The notes beneath the pieces were generated by a model. That model was not told the DNA's origin and ran no database searches. It saw only the letters and a list, made by a program, of their open reading frames with translations. The translations under genes and the position numbers were made by a program. This document shows, piece after piece, positions 37,531-46,119 of a DNA stretch of 57,273 nucleotides (positions are counted from its first letter, which is position 1; every line of letters begins with the position of its first letter). This DNA comes from a virus. The stretch lies in the IMG/VR virus record IMGVR_UViG_3300034101_003302, positions 1-57,273 of that record; one strand, written 5' to 3'.

Positions 37531-37538
37531 ATATTTAT
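37531..37538 (+). promoter_or_regulatory. ATATTTAT element (putative late promoter)
   Basis: ATATTTAT 17 nt before the ATG at 37556. Confidence 0.55.
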
Positions 37539-37555
37539 AAAAAAAAACAAAAATT

Positions 37556-37819
37556 ATGAAAAACTTTTTTAATCAGTTATTTTGTGATAATAACTCAATC
37601 AATGAAAAATCAGTTGTTGGTTTTATCGCTTTTGTTATGATGTGTTTATTTGCAGGTGCTGACATCGTAACAGGTTTTATGGGTATGCCATTAGTTATAA
37701 ATGAATTTATATTTAATTCTTTTTTAATTTTGGTACTTGGTTCTTTCGCGATAGGATCTGTTGATAAATTTATCAATAAAAAACACGGATCAGAAAACGA
37801 AGAGACCCCATCTGAGTAA
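37556..37819 (+). CDS. Holin-like membrane protein (87 aa)
   Basis: 87 aa. Two transmembrane segments (~23-43 VGFIAFVMMCLFAGADIVTG; ~50-70 FIFNSFLILVLGSFAIGSV) with a charged C-terminal tail (KFINKKHGSENEE). Similar in plan to phage holins and to the 55-aa protein at 4433, but far from the endolysin. Monocistronic with terminator. Confidence 0.6.
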   Translation: MKNFFNQLFCDNNSINEKSVVGFIAFVMMCLFAGADIVTGFMGMPLVINEFIFNSFLILVLGSFAIGSVDKFINKKHGSENEETPSE

Positions 37820-37850
37820 ATTTTTATTTTATTTTAACTATTTTTTGACT

Positions 37851-37874
37851 AACCCCAGTAAAATGGGGTTTTTT
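37851..37874 (+). terminator. Intrinsic terminator
   Basis: AACCCCA / TGGGGTT with loop GTAAAA and a T-run, after the holin-like gene. Confidence 0.9.
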
Positions 37875-37888
37875 ATTAAAAAAACCTT

Positions 37889-37896
37889 TATATTTG
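37889..37896 (+). promoter_or_regulatory. Host-type -7 element
   Basis: TATATTTG 6 nt before the ATG at 37903; no clear -33. Nearly leaderless. Confidence 0.55.
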
Positions 37897-37902
37897 TATT
37901 AT

Positions 37903-38055
37903 ATGAGTGAGAAAAAGATAAAAAAGGTTCTTGAACATAAGAAATATGAAAGAACCATAGAACATGATGATTGTATTATGATATGGAAATATGACAATTT
38001 TAAGTCAAATACAGGTCCATATGAGGTAGAAATACGTCAAAAAAAGGTAAAATAA
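37903..38055 (+). CDS. Small protein (50 aa)
   Basis: MSEKKIKKVLEHKKYERTIE... ending YEVEIRQKKVK. Basic-acidic mixed, probably a small beta-sheet protein. Isolated between two terminators with its own -7 element, which supports a real gene. Unknown function. Confidence 0.6.
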   Translation: MSEKKIKKVLEHKKYERTIEHDDCIMIWKYDNFKSNTGPYEVEIRQKKVK

Positions 38056-38070
38056 GTCCTTTTTTACGAT

Positions 38071-38108
38071 AAAAAACCCCTTAATTTTACTTAAAAAAGG
38101 GGTTTTTT
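38071..38108. terminator. Bidirectional terminator
   Basis: AAAAAACCCCTT / AAGGGGTTTTTT between convergent genes 37903 (+) and 38141 (-). Confidence 0.88.
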
Positions 38109-38140
38109 AGGTTAATTTTTGATTTTTTTAAGTAAAAACA

Positions 38141-38371
38141 CTACTTTTTCTTTAAAAAGTCCTGAATTGCCTTTAATTGTTGGTCAAAATCATTGGTAAT
38201 TCCACCAAAACTACCCGTTTTTGGGTTTTTTAACATGTTTTGGTTCATTTTTGATAGATTTTTAGCCATTTCGAAGAAAGATTTACCAAATTTTCTCCAC
38301 CAAAACACCATTCCGACCGCAATTGACACCAAAACAACTGTAAAAATGATTAATACTACTGTTAATAACAT
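38141..38371 (-). CDS. Single-pass membrane protein (76 aa)
   Basis: 76 aa. N-terminal transmembrane helix (LLTVVLIIFTVVLVSIAVGM) followed by a cytoplasmic basic/amphipathic tail (KFGKSFFEMAKNLSKMNQN). No leader. Possibly co-transcribed from the adhesin-like gene upstream. Unknown function. Confidence 0.65.
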   Translation of the reverse strand: MLLTVVLIIFTVVLVSIAVGMVFWWRKFGKSFFEMAKNLSKMNQNMLKNPKTGSFGGITNDFDQQLKAIQDFLKKK

Positions 38372-38425
38372 ATTTTTTAATTTTATACCAAAAACTTAGT
38401 CTTTTTTTATTAAAAAGTCAAATTT

Positions 38426-40672
38426 TTACCTAATTAATGTTATAAAACCATGTATTTCCTTCTTTTCGTCGGTATTTTTAACGCTAAATACGATTTTCCA
38501 CGTATAAATACCGTCTGGACAAAGTTTATTATTAAAAGTACCGTCCCATTTACCCGCAGGATCCTTAGATTCCCATATAATGTTACCCCAACGGTTAAAA
38601 ACTAACAATTCAAACCCATAATCATCATATCCTGACGTAAAAATAGGACCCCAAAGGGTATTAAACTCATCTCCATTAGGTGTAAACGTATTTGGGATGA
38701 AAATTAGCTCTTGTGGACACTCATCGAGAGTTATTGTTGTTTGTTGTGGTAAAGATTGACAACCATTTGCCGTTTGAGTGACATTAATAGTAAAAATACC
38801 AAATTCATCCCAACTATAATAAAGATTATCAACCTCAAAAGTGTCCCCCATAACAATCCATTCATATATTCCTGATAATGTTGATGATGTTGAGTAAATA
38901 ACACCTATACTGTCACCCTCACATAGTTCAAAATAACTATTTGATGGGTTTATATCGTTAAGTATTGGTCTTGGGTTAACAATAACGTTAATATTCGTAT
39001 TAAACATACACCCAGATTGGTAATAACTATAGGTAACGTTATCAGAACCAATATAACCATTGTCAGGACAGTATTGATTACCCCAAACGTTGTTTCCTAA
39101 GAACAAACCTCCTGATGGTGTTGCATTTAAGTTAACACAATTGTCATATTCACAATATGGACCCATAGGTGAGATGATCGGAAGTATATTTAGTACCTCA
39201 ACAGAGAAATTTTCAGTTTGACTCACACATCCATTAACGTTTTGACCATATACTGATACCATATTTGGGTATAATCCACCTAAAACCCCATTAACATCTA
39301 AATTTATTTGATTATTTCCTTGTCCTGATGTTATAATACCGTTTGTTACCGACCAAACATAGTTTAAATTGGGGGTAATACTTGAGATATTAAAAGAATT
39401 TGTTGATGAATTAAAACAAATAGTGTCAGATCCTATAATTGGGTCTATGGTTAATGATGGTGGGTCTATTAAATTAACTATAGATGAAACGGTACACCCT
39501 GCCGCGTCTATAATTGTAAATGAATATGGCCCTGAACATAATCCTGATTGATTAAATTGAGGTGGTTGTGATCCATTCCATGATATTGTCTGTATACCAT
39601 TTCCTCCCTGTGGTATTATATCGATAGTTCCATCACAATATGTATTACAGGTTGGGTTTGTAAAATTAATTATTGGTTGTGGTAAATTTGGAGGTCCTGG
39701 TTGTACAAATACGGTGTCAGGTCCTAATCCTCCGTTAGCATTACATGTTGCCCATCCGGCATTGCAAGAAGGATATACAAATCTACAAGTGTAATTAGCC
39801 CCTTGTGGTGGTGGTGTAACAGTAATTGTTGGTCCAGTACCAATTGGGTTTGGGTTACCTACCTGATACCAAGTTAATGTTGGTGTTACAACAGGACCTG
39901 ATGGGGTAAATCTAACCCCTTCATTTTGTGTTGACCATTGATTATTATTTCTAATTGATGTAGACACTGGTGGTTGTACCAAAATCGCCTGTGTTCCTGT
40001 TGAATTGTGTACTCCATGAACCGCATTTCCCGAATTCCAAGTACCACAAATAGGTTTATTTAGAATATGTGTCTCAATTACGTTTGTTGTTTCATAAATT
40101 TTAATTTGACTACTGTATAATTGGTTAGTACAAGAGAACATAGGTACCTGATAATAAGATATTACCAATCTTCTACACGGAGCAGTCCCATAAACCGCAT
40201 ATTTTATTGTACCACCAAGACCAGGGTTTATATCTTGCCAAGGACCCATAATACAATTCATAGGTGCTGATCCCGTACCATTAGGTATTGGGGTGGTTAC
40301 CCAAGTTGAGTTTTGACCAGCAGAAAACCCGACCCAATTGTTTGATGCAATATAAAAAGTGTTGTATGTTTGACCAAAAAAACAAAAATTAAATCCAATA
40401 GGGATTGATCCTGATATAGCATCGTCACCTAAAATAACTTGAGTTCCGTTTGTGTAGGAATCAGGAGAATAGGGAACGTTTGTTACTCCATAATTGGTTG
40501 TTTGATTTGGGTTTAATCCCGCCCCACATTGGGATAAATCTGCGGTTAAGGTGGTTGATCCGATCCCACAAGGTAATAATTGATCAGGCCCCAAGTAAGG
40601 ACAGTATTGTCCATAACCAAGGTTTGTTATTAAAATAAAATAAATTAATAATGTTTTTAAAAGAAATTTCAT
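38426..40672 (-). CDS. Type IX-secreted adhesin-like protein with gliding-type C-terminal signal
   Basis: 748 aa. Signal peptide at 1-21 (MKFLLKTLLIYFILITNLGY). Beta-rich repeats follow, including a SprB-like repeat (NPTCNTYCDGTIDIIPQGGN...GPYSFTIIDAAGCTVSSIV). The C-terminus (~665-748: FIPNTFTPNGDEFNTLWGP, LLVFNRWGNIIWES, WDGTFNN, DGIYTWKIVF) is the gliding-motility-associated/CHU_C type B sorting domain read by the Bacteroidota type IX secretion system. It carries the ATATTTAT element of the phage genes 6 nt upstream, so it is probably a resident phage gene, not contamination. It predicts display on the infected cell's surface. Confidence 0.9.
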   Translation of the reverse strand: MKFLLKTLLIYFILITNLGYGQYCPYLGPDQLLPCGIGSTTLTADLSQCGAGLNPNQTTNYGVTNVPYSPDSYTNGTQVILGDDAISGSIPIGFNFCFFGQTYNTFYIASNNWVGFSAGQNSTWVTTPIPNGTGSAPMNCIMGPWQDINPGLGGTIKYAVYGTAPCRRLVISYYQVPMFSCTNQLYSSQIKIYETTNVIETHILNKPICGTWNSGNAVHGVHNSTGTQAILVQPPVSTSIRNNNQWSTQNEGVRFTPSGPVVTPTLTWYQVGNPNPIGTGPTITVTPPPQGANYTCRFVYPSCNAGWATCNANGGLGPDTVFVQPGPPNLPQPIINFTNPTCNTYCDGTIDIIPQGGNGIQTISWNGSQPPQFNQSGLCSGPYSFTIIDAAGCTVSSIVNLIDPPSLTIDPIIGSDTICFNSSTNSFNISSITPNLNYVWSVTNGIITSGQGNNQINLDVNGVLGGLYPNMVSVYGQNVNGCVSQTENFSVEVLNILPIISPMGPYCEYDNCVNLNATPSGGLFLGNNVWGNQYCPDNGYIGSDNVTYSYYQSGCMFNTNINVIVNPRPILNDINPSNSYFELCEGDSIGVIYSTSSTLSGIYEWIVMGDTFEVDNLYYSWDEFGIFTINVTQTANGCQSLPQQTTITLDECPQELIFIPNTFTPNGDEFNTLWGPIFTSGYDDYGFELLVFNRWGNIIWESKDPAGKWDGTFNNKLCPDGIYTWKIVFSVKNTDEKKEIHGFITLIR

Positions 40673-40677
40673 ATAAC

Positions 40678-40685
40678 ATAAATAT
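40678..40685 (-). promoter_or_regulatory. ATATTTAT element (putative late promoter)
   Basis: ATATTTAT 5 nt before the adhesin-like gene ATG at 40672. Confidence 0.55.
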
Positions 40686-40752
40686 CGATATTAAACATTA
40701 TATAATCAACAAAACCTTGTCAAATGAGCATTTTGTACTTATCATTTAACAT

Positions 40753-41034
40753 ATGAATAGAAAAAAAATACTACAACTTTTTTTAGATACTCAACTAAAA
40801 GAAGAAATAGAAAATATTTTTGGTAAAAATAGTCATATTTCGATTAACAATCTAACTTATGTTAGGAGTAAAGACTCATATTTAATTAACACAACTCTTT
40901 ACGTAAAAGAGTTAGATGACTTTGACGTTTTATACCCAACTAGTTTAATTTCATTTGTTAAAATGGGTTGGGGTGTTGTGGGACACAAAAAAGATATTAT
41001 TATTCAGTCTTCATTTGATCTTGTTCAAGAATAA
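40753..41034 (+). CDS. Hypothetical protein (93 aa)
   Basis: 93 aa, MNRKKILQLFLDTQLKEEIE..., small alpha/beta protein. No recognised motif. Its 3' end overlaps the convergent gene at 41000 by 35 nt, an unusual tail-to-tail overlap; both frames look coding. Confidence 0.55.
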   Translation: MNRKKILQLFLDTQLKEEIENIFGKNSHISINNLTYVRSKDSYLINTTLYVKELDDFDVLYPTSLISFVKMGWGVVGHKKDIIIQSSFDLVQE

Positions 41035-41194
41035 TACCTAACTCAAGTAATCCTTTTATTGTTTTATTTAAAGGAGCTTTAATAAAATACTTTTCATTTT
41101 CATTTCTGAAAAAACACCAACCACTTAAAGCGGTTCTTAATTTTTCATAATTTTCTTTATCTTTTACTTTATATACTTTTAATCCCACCACCAT
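41000..41194 (-). CDS. Hypothetical protein (64 aa)
   Basis: 64 aa, MVVGLKVYKVKDKENYEKLR..., basic. Starts 16 nt inside the upstream gene (41179) and ends inside the convergent gene at 40753. Unknown function. Confidence 0.5.
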   Translation of the reverse strand: MVVGLKVYKVKDKENYEKLRTALSGWCFFRNENEKYFIKAPLNKTIKGLLELGIILEQDQMKTE

Positions 41195-41769
41195 CTCATT
41201 CTTTCTTTTAAAATTTTAAACAATAAATCATGTGCCTTTTTTTCATTATGTTTTGCAACATAAAAACATAAATCTTTTTTATCTAAACCTGAGTTCTTTT
41301 TCAGTACTTCACGAACACTTAATGGGTACTTTCTTAAGTATTCATCGTAATTTTCTGAAATTAAATCTTGTTCTAATGTGTATCGATCATTATCACCCTC
41401 AATAGGTTCAAATCTGAATTTAGTTTCAGAGTAATCAAGATACTCAGTGCCGTAATAATCTTCTTTTACTCTTTCTATTAGGTTTAAAACAATGGTCATA
41501 TCACGATTATCGCGATCAACTTGCATATGACGATTTGCGTAGATGATTTCTTCTCTCTGAAACTCTATTTTTTTCTGAAGGATTGTTAATATGTACCAAT
41601 CATCCCAATCTTTATCTTTATATAGTGTTGGTATCCATCTTAGGATATTTTTACATCCACCGATAAAATATCTTATTCTCCAGTGTAGATTTCTCCAAAT
41701 ACGAGCAGAGATAGTTTTTCTATTCCATGCAGAATCTTCAGGTATTATTAGTTTTTTGTAGTTTTTCAT
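41179..41769 (-). CDS. Conserved phage protein of unknown function (196 aa)
   Basis: 196 aa. W/Y/R-rich first half (WNRKTISARIWRNLHWRIRY, DWDDWYILTILQKKIEFQRE) resembling a protein family I recall from many large phages without known role, then acidic. No leader. Host-type -7 element TATATTTG about 20 nt upstream, so early. Overlaps the upstream membrane protein gene by 32 nt. Confidence 0.65.
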   Translation of the reverse strand: MKNYKKLIIPEDSAWNRKTISARIWRNLHWRIRYFIGGCKNILRWIPTLYKDKDWDDWYILTILQKKIEFQREEIIYANRHMQVDRDNRDMTIVLNLIERVKEDYYGTEYLDYSETKFRFEPIEGDNDRYTLEQDLISENYDEYLRKYPLSVREVLKKNSGLDKKDLCFYVAKHNEKKAHDLLFKILKERMRWWWD

Positions 41770-41953
41770 TTTCCTTTTCTTTGTATTGCAAATATAAGGA
41801 AAAAATTACTAAAAAGTTAACTATAACACATAAAAAAGTTTCAAGTAAATAATGCCAATCTGTTTGAGTCATAGATAAATGAGTTCCTATCCACATAAAT
41901 GACCCATATTTATCCATTAAGGTAATTAAGAGGAATTTTAAAAATTTAAACAT
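41738..41953 (-). CDS. Membrane protein (71 aa)
   Basis: 71 aa with hydrophobic segments at both the N-terminus (FKFLKFLLITLM) and ~38-58 (ETFLCVIVNFLVIFSLYLQY), charged tail. Its 3' end overlaps the start of the 196-aa gene and its promoter. Unknown function. Confidence 0.5.
   Translation of the reverse strand: MFKFLKFLLITLMDKYGSFMWIGTHLSMTQTDWHYLLETFLCVIVNFLVIFSLYLQYKEKENEKLQKTNNT
41789..41796 (-). promoter_or_regulatory. Host-type -7 element
   Basis: TATATTTG 19 nt before the ATG at 41769, inside the upstream small gene; -33 not clear. Confidence 0.5.
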
Positions 41954-41956
41954 AAG

Positions 41957-43669
41957 TTATGTTCTATAGTTACCAAATATTCTTCTTCTATCCTTACTAC
42001 CCCATAGTCTTTGTTGCCTATTATATCTAAGATTTTGTTTCCACTGAGACATGGGTGAGTTATAGTTTTTAAATAATCCTCTTTTTAGATAAACAGATTT
42101 ATTAACTCTAGGAGGTGTATACTCAAAATTTATTTTAAAGTTAGAATCTTTTTTACCAACAAACCCTAAACTTATTACTTTTTGTTCTATTTGACCTTTT
42201 AATAAATTTACAGCGGGGTTTTTAACTTTTTCATAGATCTGAATAGATAAACCTATTGTAAATTTAGCATATTGTCCTGGATTTGGGTATTTTGATTTAT
42301 CTTTAGTGGTATCTTGATCTGTTTTTCCTCCTGTATCTGTAATTCTATATTCCATTTGTATGTCATTAGCATAATCAAAACTTTTAATTAGACCTATTGC
42401 GGTATTTTTTTCAAACTCACCTAAAACCGCCTGTACTAATTTATTACCTCTACTTTTTGCTAATTTAAAATTTTTAAAATTATTACCTAAAGAACTTAAA
42501 TCTGTTATTTCTTTAACTTTTGTTTCATCATTATTGTGTGTAAAATCTAAAACTTCTCCCGCGTCCCAAGTATTACTTGCAGATGAAATAGAAGAGATGT
42601 CTGAAATACTAATATCAAAACTTTCGTTACATCTTTGTTCACCACAATCAATCATTTCTTTTATTGTCATTGTTTTTTTAGTTCCTGAGTCCGTATCAAA
42701 AGTAACGCTTGTTGCGTATATCTTATCATATAATGTTTTCATAACTCCAGGTAATGACGATGATGGGTCGTCTTTACCTGGTTGATAATTTAAAGGAATT
42801 TTGTCTATTACAACTTCGGAACTAACAGATCTAAATCCTGTTGATTCTGGTTTTGTTTCTTTAGCGTCTATAGGTACAGAAATATGAGAAAACATAGTAC
42901 TCATTTTATTTTTTGATTGTGGTATTATCTCGTATTCAGTTGGCTCCTTTTTTGTCCATTTAAATAAACTTCCTTGTATACCTACTATTGTCTCCCATTT
43001 ACTATTATTATCGTTTACAATTTGTAAACCTTCATTTAATGACGTTTCTATCTCTTCCAATACAGAAATATCCCCAGTATTTGGTACTGACAATTTTATT
43101 GTACCATAATCTTTTCCGTCAGTTGATTGATCAACATCACTTACACTAAAAGCCCACCTTTGTGATTTTTTAAAGAATCTTCTTACTTTTCTTAGATATT
43201 TTTTATCCATTCTAAGATTACCAACACTATAATCTTGTTTTTGAATTAATACTTGTAATGCATCAAAAAACCCATTAGCTAAATTAAGTTTTACATCACT
43301 TGGTAATGCTTTATAATCTTTATCACCAATTTCCGCATTCATTTTTTCTAAAATGTCGCCAGAAGTGTTAAGTTCTTTATTTAATTCTCTTGAATATTCA
43401 AAACCAATACCTAGCTCTAATGGAGTTCTTTGAACTCCTTGATAATTAAATTTTTGTCCTCCTAATTTTGCACCAATAGTTCCTTTTACAGTTTTTGTTT
43501 TTGGGTCTGTTGTTTGATCTGTAGTAACATCATAGTCATCTGTTTCTGTTGCATCATCAACATCGTCAAACTCATCTTCTTTTATTATTTTTTGTTCTGA
43601 AATTACAACGCCTTTTTTATAACCAAAAAGGTATTTCATATAGTTTAATTCTTCATTTATATTTGACAT
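41957..43669 (-). CDS. Large leader-bearing protein (570 aa)
   Basis: 570 aa. Leader NEELNYMKYLFGYKKGVVISEQ (residues 4-26) is almost identical to that of 44336. An acidic linker follows (EDEFDDVDDATETDDYDV), then a long alpha/beta body and a basic, Arg-rich C-terminus (KQNLRYNRQQRLWGSKDRRR) that could bind DNA. Probably a packaged internal protein. ATATTTAT 15 nt upstream. Confidence 0.72.
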   Translation of the reverse strand: MSNINEELNYMKYLFGYKKGVVISEQKIIKEDEFDDVDDATETDDYDVTTDQTTDPKTKTVKGTIGAKLGGQKFNYQGVQRTPLELGIGFEYSRELNKELNTSGDILEKMNAEIGDKDYKALPSDVKLNLANGFFDALQVLIQKQDYSVGNLRMDKKYLRKVRRFFKKSQRWAFSVSDVDQSTDGKDYGTIKLSVPNTGDISVLEEIETSLNEGLQIVNDNNSKWETIVGIQGSLFKWTKKEPTEYEIIPQSKNKMSTMFSHISVPIDAKETKPESTGFRSVSSEVVIDKIPLNYQPGKDDPSSSLPGVMKTLYDKIYATSVTFDTDSGTKKTMTIKEMIDCGEQRCNESFDISISDISSISSASNTWDAGEVLDFTHNNDETKVKEITDLSSLGNNFKNFKLAKSRGNKLVQAVLGEFEKNTAIGLIKSFDYANDIQMEYRITDTGGKTDQDTTKDKSKYPNPGQYAKFTIGLSIQIYEKVKNPAVNLLKGQIEQKVISLGFVGKKDSNFKINFEYTPPRVNKSVYLKRGLFKNYNSPMSQWKQNLRYNRQQRLWGSKDRRRIFGNYRT

Positions 43670-43684
43670 AAAACTTTTTTTAAA

Positions 43685-43692
43685 ATAAATAT
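43685..43692 (-). promoter_or_regulatory. ATATTTAT element (putative late promoter)
   Basis: ATATTTAT 15 nt before the ATG at 43669; divergent from the host-type promoter at 43714. Confidence 0.55.
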
Positions 43693-43713
43693 CACTAATT
43701 TAATAAAATTTCT

Positions 43714-43721
43714 TATATTTG
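43714..43721 (+). promoter_or_regulatory. Host-type -7 element
   Basis: TATATTTG 5 nt before the ATG at 43727. Confidence 0.6.
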
Positions 43722-43726
43722 TAATT

Positions 43727-44332
43727 ATGAGAACTGTAAAACTATTTTTTTTTATATTTATTTCATTTTTTTCTAACTCACAAAGTAGTCATTTTAATGA
43801 AGATAGTATAAAAAAATATTTTTTGGTTGAGTTGGATTCTTTTAGAAAAGGTCTATATCCTTCCGTACCTGATGTTATTGTCAATGAAAATGCGAGTATC
43901 GCATGTAAACATCATAATGAATATATGACAAATATGGTTAAACCTAATTATTTTTTCTGTTCTCATGGAGAGTTTCAGTCAGATAAAGGATTTACATACG
44001 TCGGATCTGATACTTTGATTTCTAATTTTGCCAATAGAATTAAATATTACAATACAAATAAAGATTTTAGTCCTTATGGTGAGGTAATAGTTGGTGAATT
44101 TTTAAATTTATATATTAAAAATAAAAGGACCAATGAATATTTAGCAAAAAATTTATTTTTAGATTTAAAAGAATCTTCAGAACACAATAAAATTTTAAGT
44201 AATTTTGGGTACAATGTTGTTGCTATAGATGTTAAAATATTTAATAATATTATATATGTGACTATGGTTGTTGGTGTTATTATTGAAAAATCTGAGGATG
44301 GTAAAATAGTAATTATAAAAAATAAAATTTAA
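43727..44332 (+). CDS. Secreted CAP-domain protein
   Basis: 201 aa. Signal peptide ~1-18 (LFFFIFISFFSNSQ). The mature part fits the CAP/SCP superfamily: NENASIACKHHNEYM (helix with His), FCSHGEF, GEVIVGE and the C-terminal SSEHNKILSNFGYNVVAIDV / NIIYVTMVVG strand pair. CAP proteins of bacteria are secreted with unknown or protease-like roles. Plus-strand single gene with a host-type promoter, the same architecture as the secreted proteins at 219 and 53954. Confidence 0.7.
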   Translation: MRTVKLFFFIFISFFSNSQSSHFNEDSIKKYFLVELDSFRKGLYPSVPDVIVNENASIACKHHNEYMTNMVKPNYFFCSHGEFQSDKGFTYVGSDTLISNFANRIKYYNTNKDFSPYGEVIVGEFLNLYIKNKRTNEYLAKNLFLDLKESSEHNKILSNFGYNVVAIDVKIFNNIIYVTMVVGVIIEKSEDGKIVIIKNKI

Positions 44333-44335
44333 TAA

Positions 44336-44890
44336 TTAAAATTCTCTTTCTTTTTGGAATAGACTTTTTATTTCTTTACCTAAAGATAAAAGGCTACTAC
44401 CTAACATTACCCAAATAGAAGCTTGACCTGAAATTGTTTTCTTTTCTGTTGTTGCTTTAACCGATAATGCCAATAATTGACCTTTTATTTTATCACATTC
44501 TAAATACTCCTTACCTGTTTTTGATTTACAACTCAAACATTTTTCAATAACCGATTCTTTTAAACGACCAACCTCTAAATTTTTTAACATTTCCCCACAA
44601 GGTCTACATTTATCATTATTTTGAGTACAAATGTCATTAGTAATAGTTTCTATTATTTTTTTTGGGTCGGTTTCTTTTTCGGATGGTTTAACGGGTTCTG
44701 TGGTTGCGGGTATTACAGTATTTGTTTGAGGTGCATTAACGGGTTCTGTGGTTGCGGGTATTACAGTATTTGTTTGAGGTGCAATAGTTGTAGATGTTGT
44801 TGTAGTTTCTTGTTCAGAAATAACAACACCTTTTTTATAATCAAAAAGATATTTTATATAATTTAATTCTTCGTTAATATATTTTTCCAT
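44336..44890 (-). CDS. Leader-bearing protein with Pro/Thr repeats and C-terminal membrane helix
   Basis: 184 aa. Leader NEELNYIKYLFDYKKGVVISEQ as in 41957, then a Thr-rich stretch and two perfect 16-aa repeats (APQTNTVIPATTEPV), a Cys-containing core (CTQNNDKCRPCGEMLK, CLSCKSKTG) and a C-terminal hydrophobic/amphipathic helix (ASIWVMLGSSLLSLGKEI). The repeats act as a linker. Probably a packaged protein that anchors in membrane. Confidence 0.7.
   Translation of the reverse strand: MEKYINEELNYIKYLFDYKKGVVISEQETTTTSTTIAPQTNTVIPATTEPVNAPQTNTVIPATTEPVKPSEKETDPKKIIETITNDICTQNNDKCRPCGEMLKNLEVGRLKESVIEKCLSCKSKTGKEYLECDKIKGQLLALSVKATTEKKTISGQASIWVMLGSSLLSLGKEIKSLFQKEREF
44688..44783 (-). repeat. 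Two tandem 48-bp repeats
   Basis: Perfect copies at 44688-44735 and 44736-44783 inside the 44336 gene, each encoding 16 aa; likely recent duplication of the linker. Confidence 0.9.
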
Positions 44891-44897
44891 ACTGTAT

Positions 44898-44905
44898 ATA
44901 AATAT
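44898..44905 (-). promoter_or_regulatory. ATATTTAT element (putative late promoter)
   Basis: ATATTTAT 7 nt before the ATG at 44890. Confidence 0.55.
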
Positions 44906-44941
44906 ATTGATTTATAAAAAAAAATATTTTATAATTATTTT

Positions 44942-45112
44942 ATGTTTAACTTTGTAAAATCTTATTGGCCAACTATAAAATTTTTTATTTTAGATTTATT
45001 AAAATTTAAGAAAAAAGATATATTATTTAAACTATTGGGTATATTTTTATGGACTTTTATTGTAAGAATTATTATAAGTTTAATTTTATTAGTACTTTTT
45101 ATTTTCTTTTGA
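44942..45112 (+). CDS. Small membrane protein (56 aa)
   Basis: 56 aa: MFNFVKSYWPTIKFFILDLL, basic KFKKKD turn, then a long C-terminal hydrophobic helix (FIVRIIISLILLVLFIFF). Two membrane segments with basic loop; unknown, could be a holin-class or exclusion peptide. Confidence 0.5.
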   Translation: MFNFVKSYWPTIKFFILDLLKFKKKDILFKLLGIFLWTFIVRIIISLILLVLFIFF

Positions 45113-45157
45113 TTTTACATTCTAAAATAAAATTATTATTTTTTAAAAAAATAAATT

Positions 45158-45583
45158 ATGGGAAAAATAACAAACAACAGCACCGTGACTGTTAATTACA
45201 CGGGTAAATTAGAAGATGGGTCTGTTTTTGATTCTTCATTAAATGAAGGTAGAACACCATTAACCGCAACTTTAGGTCAAGGACAACTTATTAAGGGTTT
45301 TGAAGAAGGTCTGATTGATATGGAAGTTGGTGATAAAAAAACTGTTGAGATTGATGTAGATATGGCCTACGGTCAATACAATGAAGCAATGGTTCAAGAC
45401 GTACCAAAAGAACAGGTACCTGAAGGTGTTGTGGTTGGTGGTATGTTACAAGCAAATACCCCTATGGGACCAATTAATTTTAGAGTTTTAGAAGTTAACG
45501 AAACTAATGTTAAATTAGACGGTAACCATCCTTTAGCCGGTAAAAAATTGATCTTTGATTTAGAGGTTTTGGAGGTGAATTAA
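45158..45583 (+). CDS. FKBP-type peptidyl-prolyl isomerase, SlyD-like
   Basis: 141 aa. VTVNYTGKLEDGSVFDSS (~9-26), GQGQLIKGFEEGLIDMEVGD (~40-59), AYGQYNEAMVQDVPKE and NHPLAGKKLIFDLEVLEV match SlyD-type FKBPs, with the insert-in-flap domain (~75-125) that gives chaperone activity; no His-rich tail. Cytoplasmic, no leader. Rare in phages; it could help fold the large structural proteins. Better codon balance than its neighbours hints at host origin. Confidence 0.9.
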   Translation: MGKITNNSTVTVNYTGKLEDGSVFDSSLNEGRTPLTATLGQGQLIKGFEEGLIDMEVGDKKTVEIDVDMAYGQYNEAMVQDVPKEQVPEGVVVGGMLQANTPMGPINFRVLEVNETNVKLDGNHPLAGKKLIFDLEVLEVN

Positions 45584-45588
45584 TTAAT

Positions 45589-45612
45589 AATCCCCGATTA
45601 ATTTTGGGGATT
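45589..45612 (+). terminator. Hairpin terminator after FKBP gene
   Basis: AATCCCC / GGGGATT with an A/T loop; overlaps the 3' end of the convergent gene 45598. Confidence 0.7.
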
Positions 45613-46119
45613 TATGTTACTTAATAACCAATTCATAATAAATTCAGATTTTTTACTATCAAAAATTATTTTAATGTAATTGTTACAAACAAAATAAAAT
45701 TTATTTATTAATTTTTTAAATTTATTCTTATCTGCCATTTTTAAGTTAGTTAATCTAACTATAATTTTGTTAATTGATGATAAATAATTTTTAGTGTAAT
45801 TTAATTTAACAGAATCTATTTTTTTAATATATGAATATGTACTCTCAAAAGAATATTTATTAACCAATGATTTATTATTTTTTAAATAATTCATTATTTC
45901 ATTTTTTAAATTTAATATACCAGATTTAGAACCCTCAATTAATTTTAAAACATCTTTTCTAACTTTACCATCCATACTGTTATATACATCAAGATTTAAT
46001 CTACGAAAATATTCGTTTATTATTTCTTTTGCACTTTTTAGTTCCGAATATAATAAAGATATTCTTTTTAATGTGTCATTATATAAGTTATCAATATTTA
46101 TGTTTTCCGCTACACCCAT
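45598..46119 (-). CDS. Helical protein (173 aa)
   Basis: 173 aa, MGVAENINIDNLYNDTLKRI...: almost entirely helical and Lys/Asn-rich with regular heptads. Starts 10 nt inside the upstream gene (46110). Last gene of the long operon that begins at 51741. Unknown function; no clear leader. Confidence 0.62.
   Translation of the reverse strand: MGVAENINIDNLYNDTLKRISLLYSELKSAKEIINEYFRRLNLDVYNSMDGKVRKDVLKLIEGSKSGILNLKNEIMNYLKNNKSLVNKYSFESTYSYIKKIDSVKLNYTKNYLSSINKIIVRLTNLKMADKNKFKKLINKFYFVCNNYIKIIFDSKKSEFIMNWLLSNINPQN

Noticed and set aside
38426-40672. Type IX adhesin gene as host contamination or chimera
   Set aside because: It has the same ATATTTAT element and A+T-rich codon use as flanking phage genes; read-level confirmation would still be useful.
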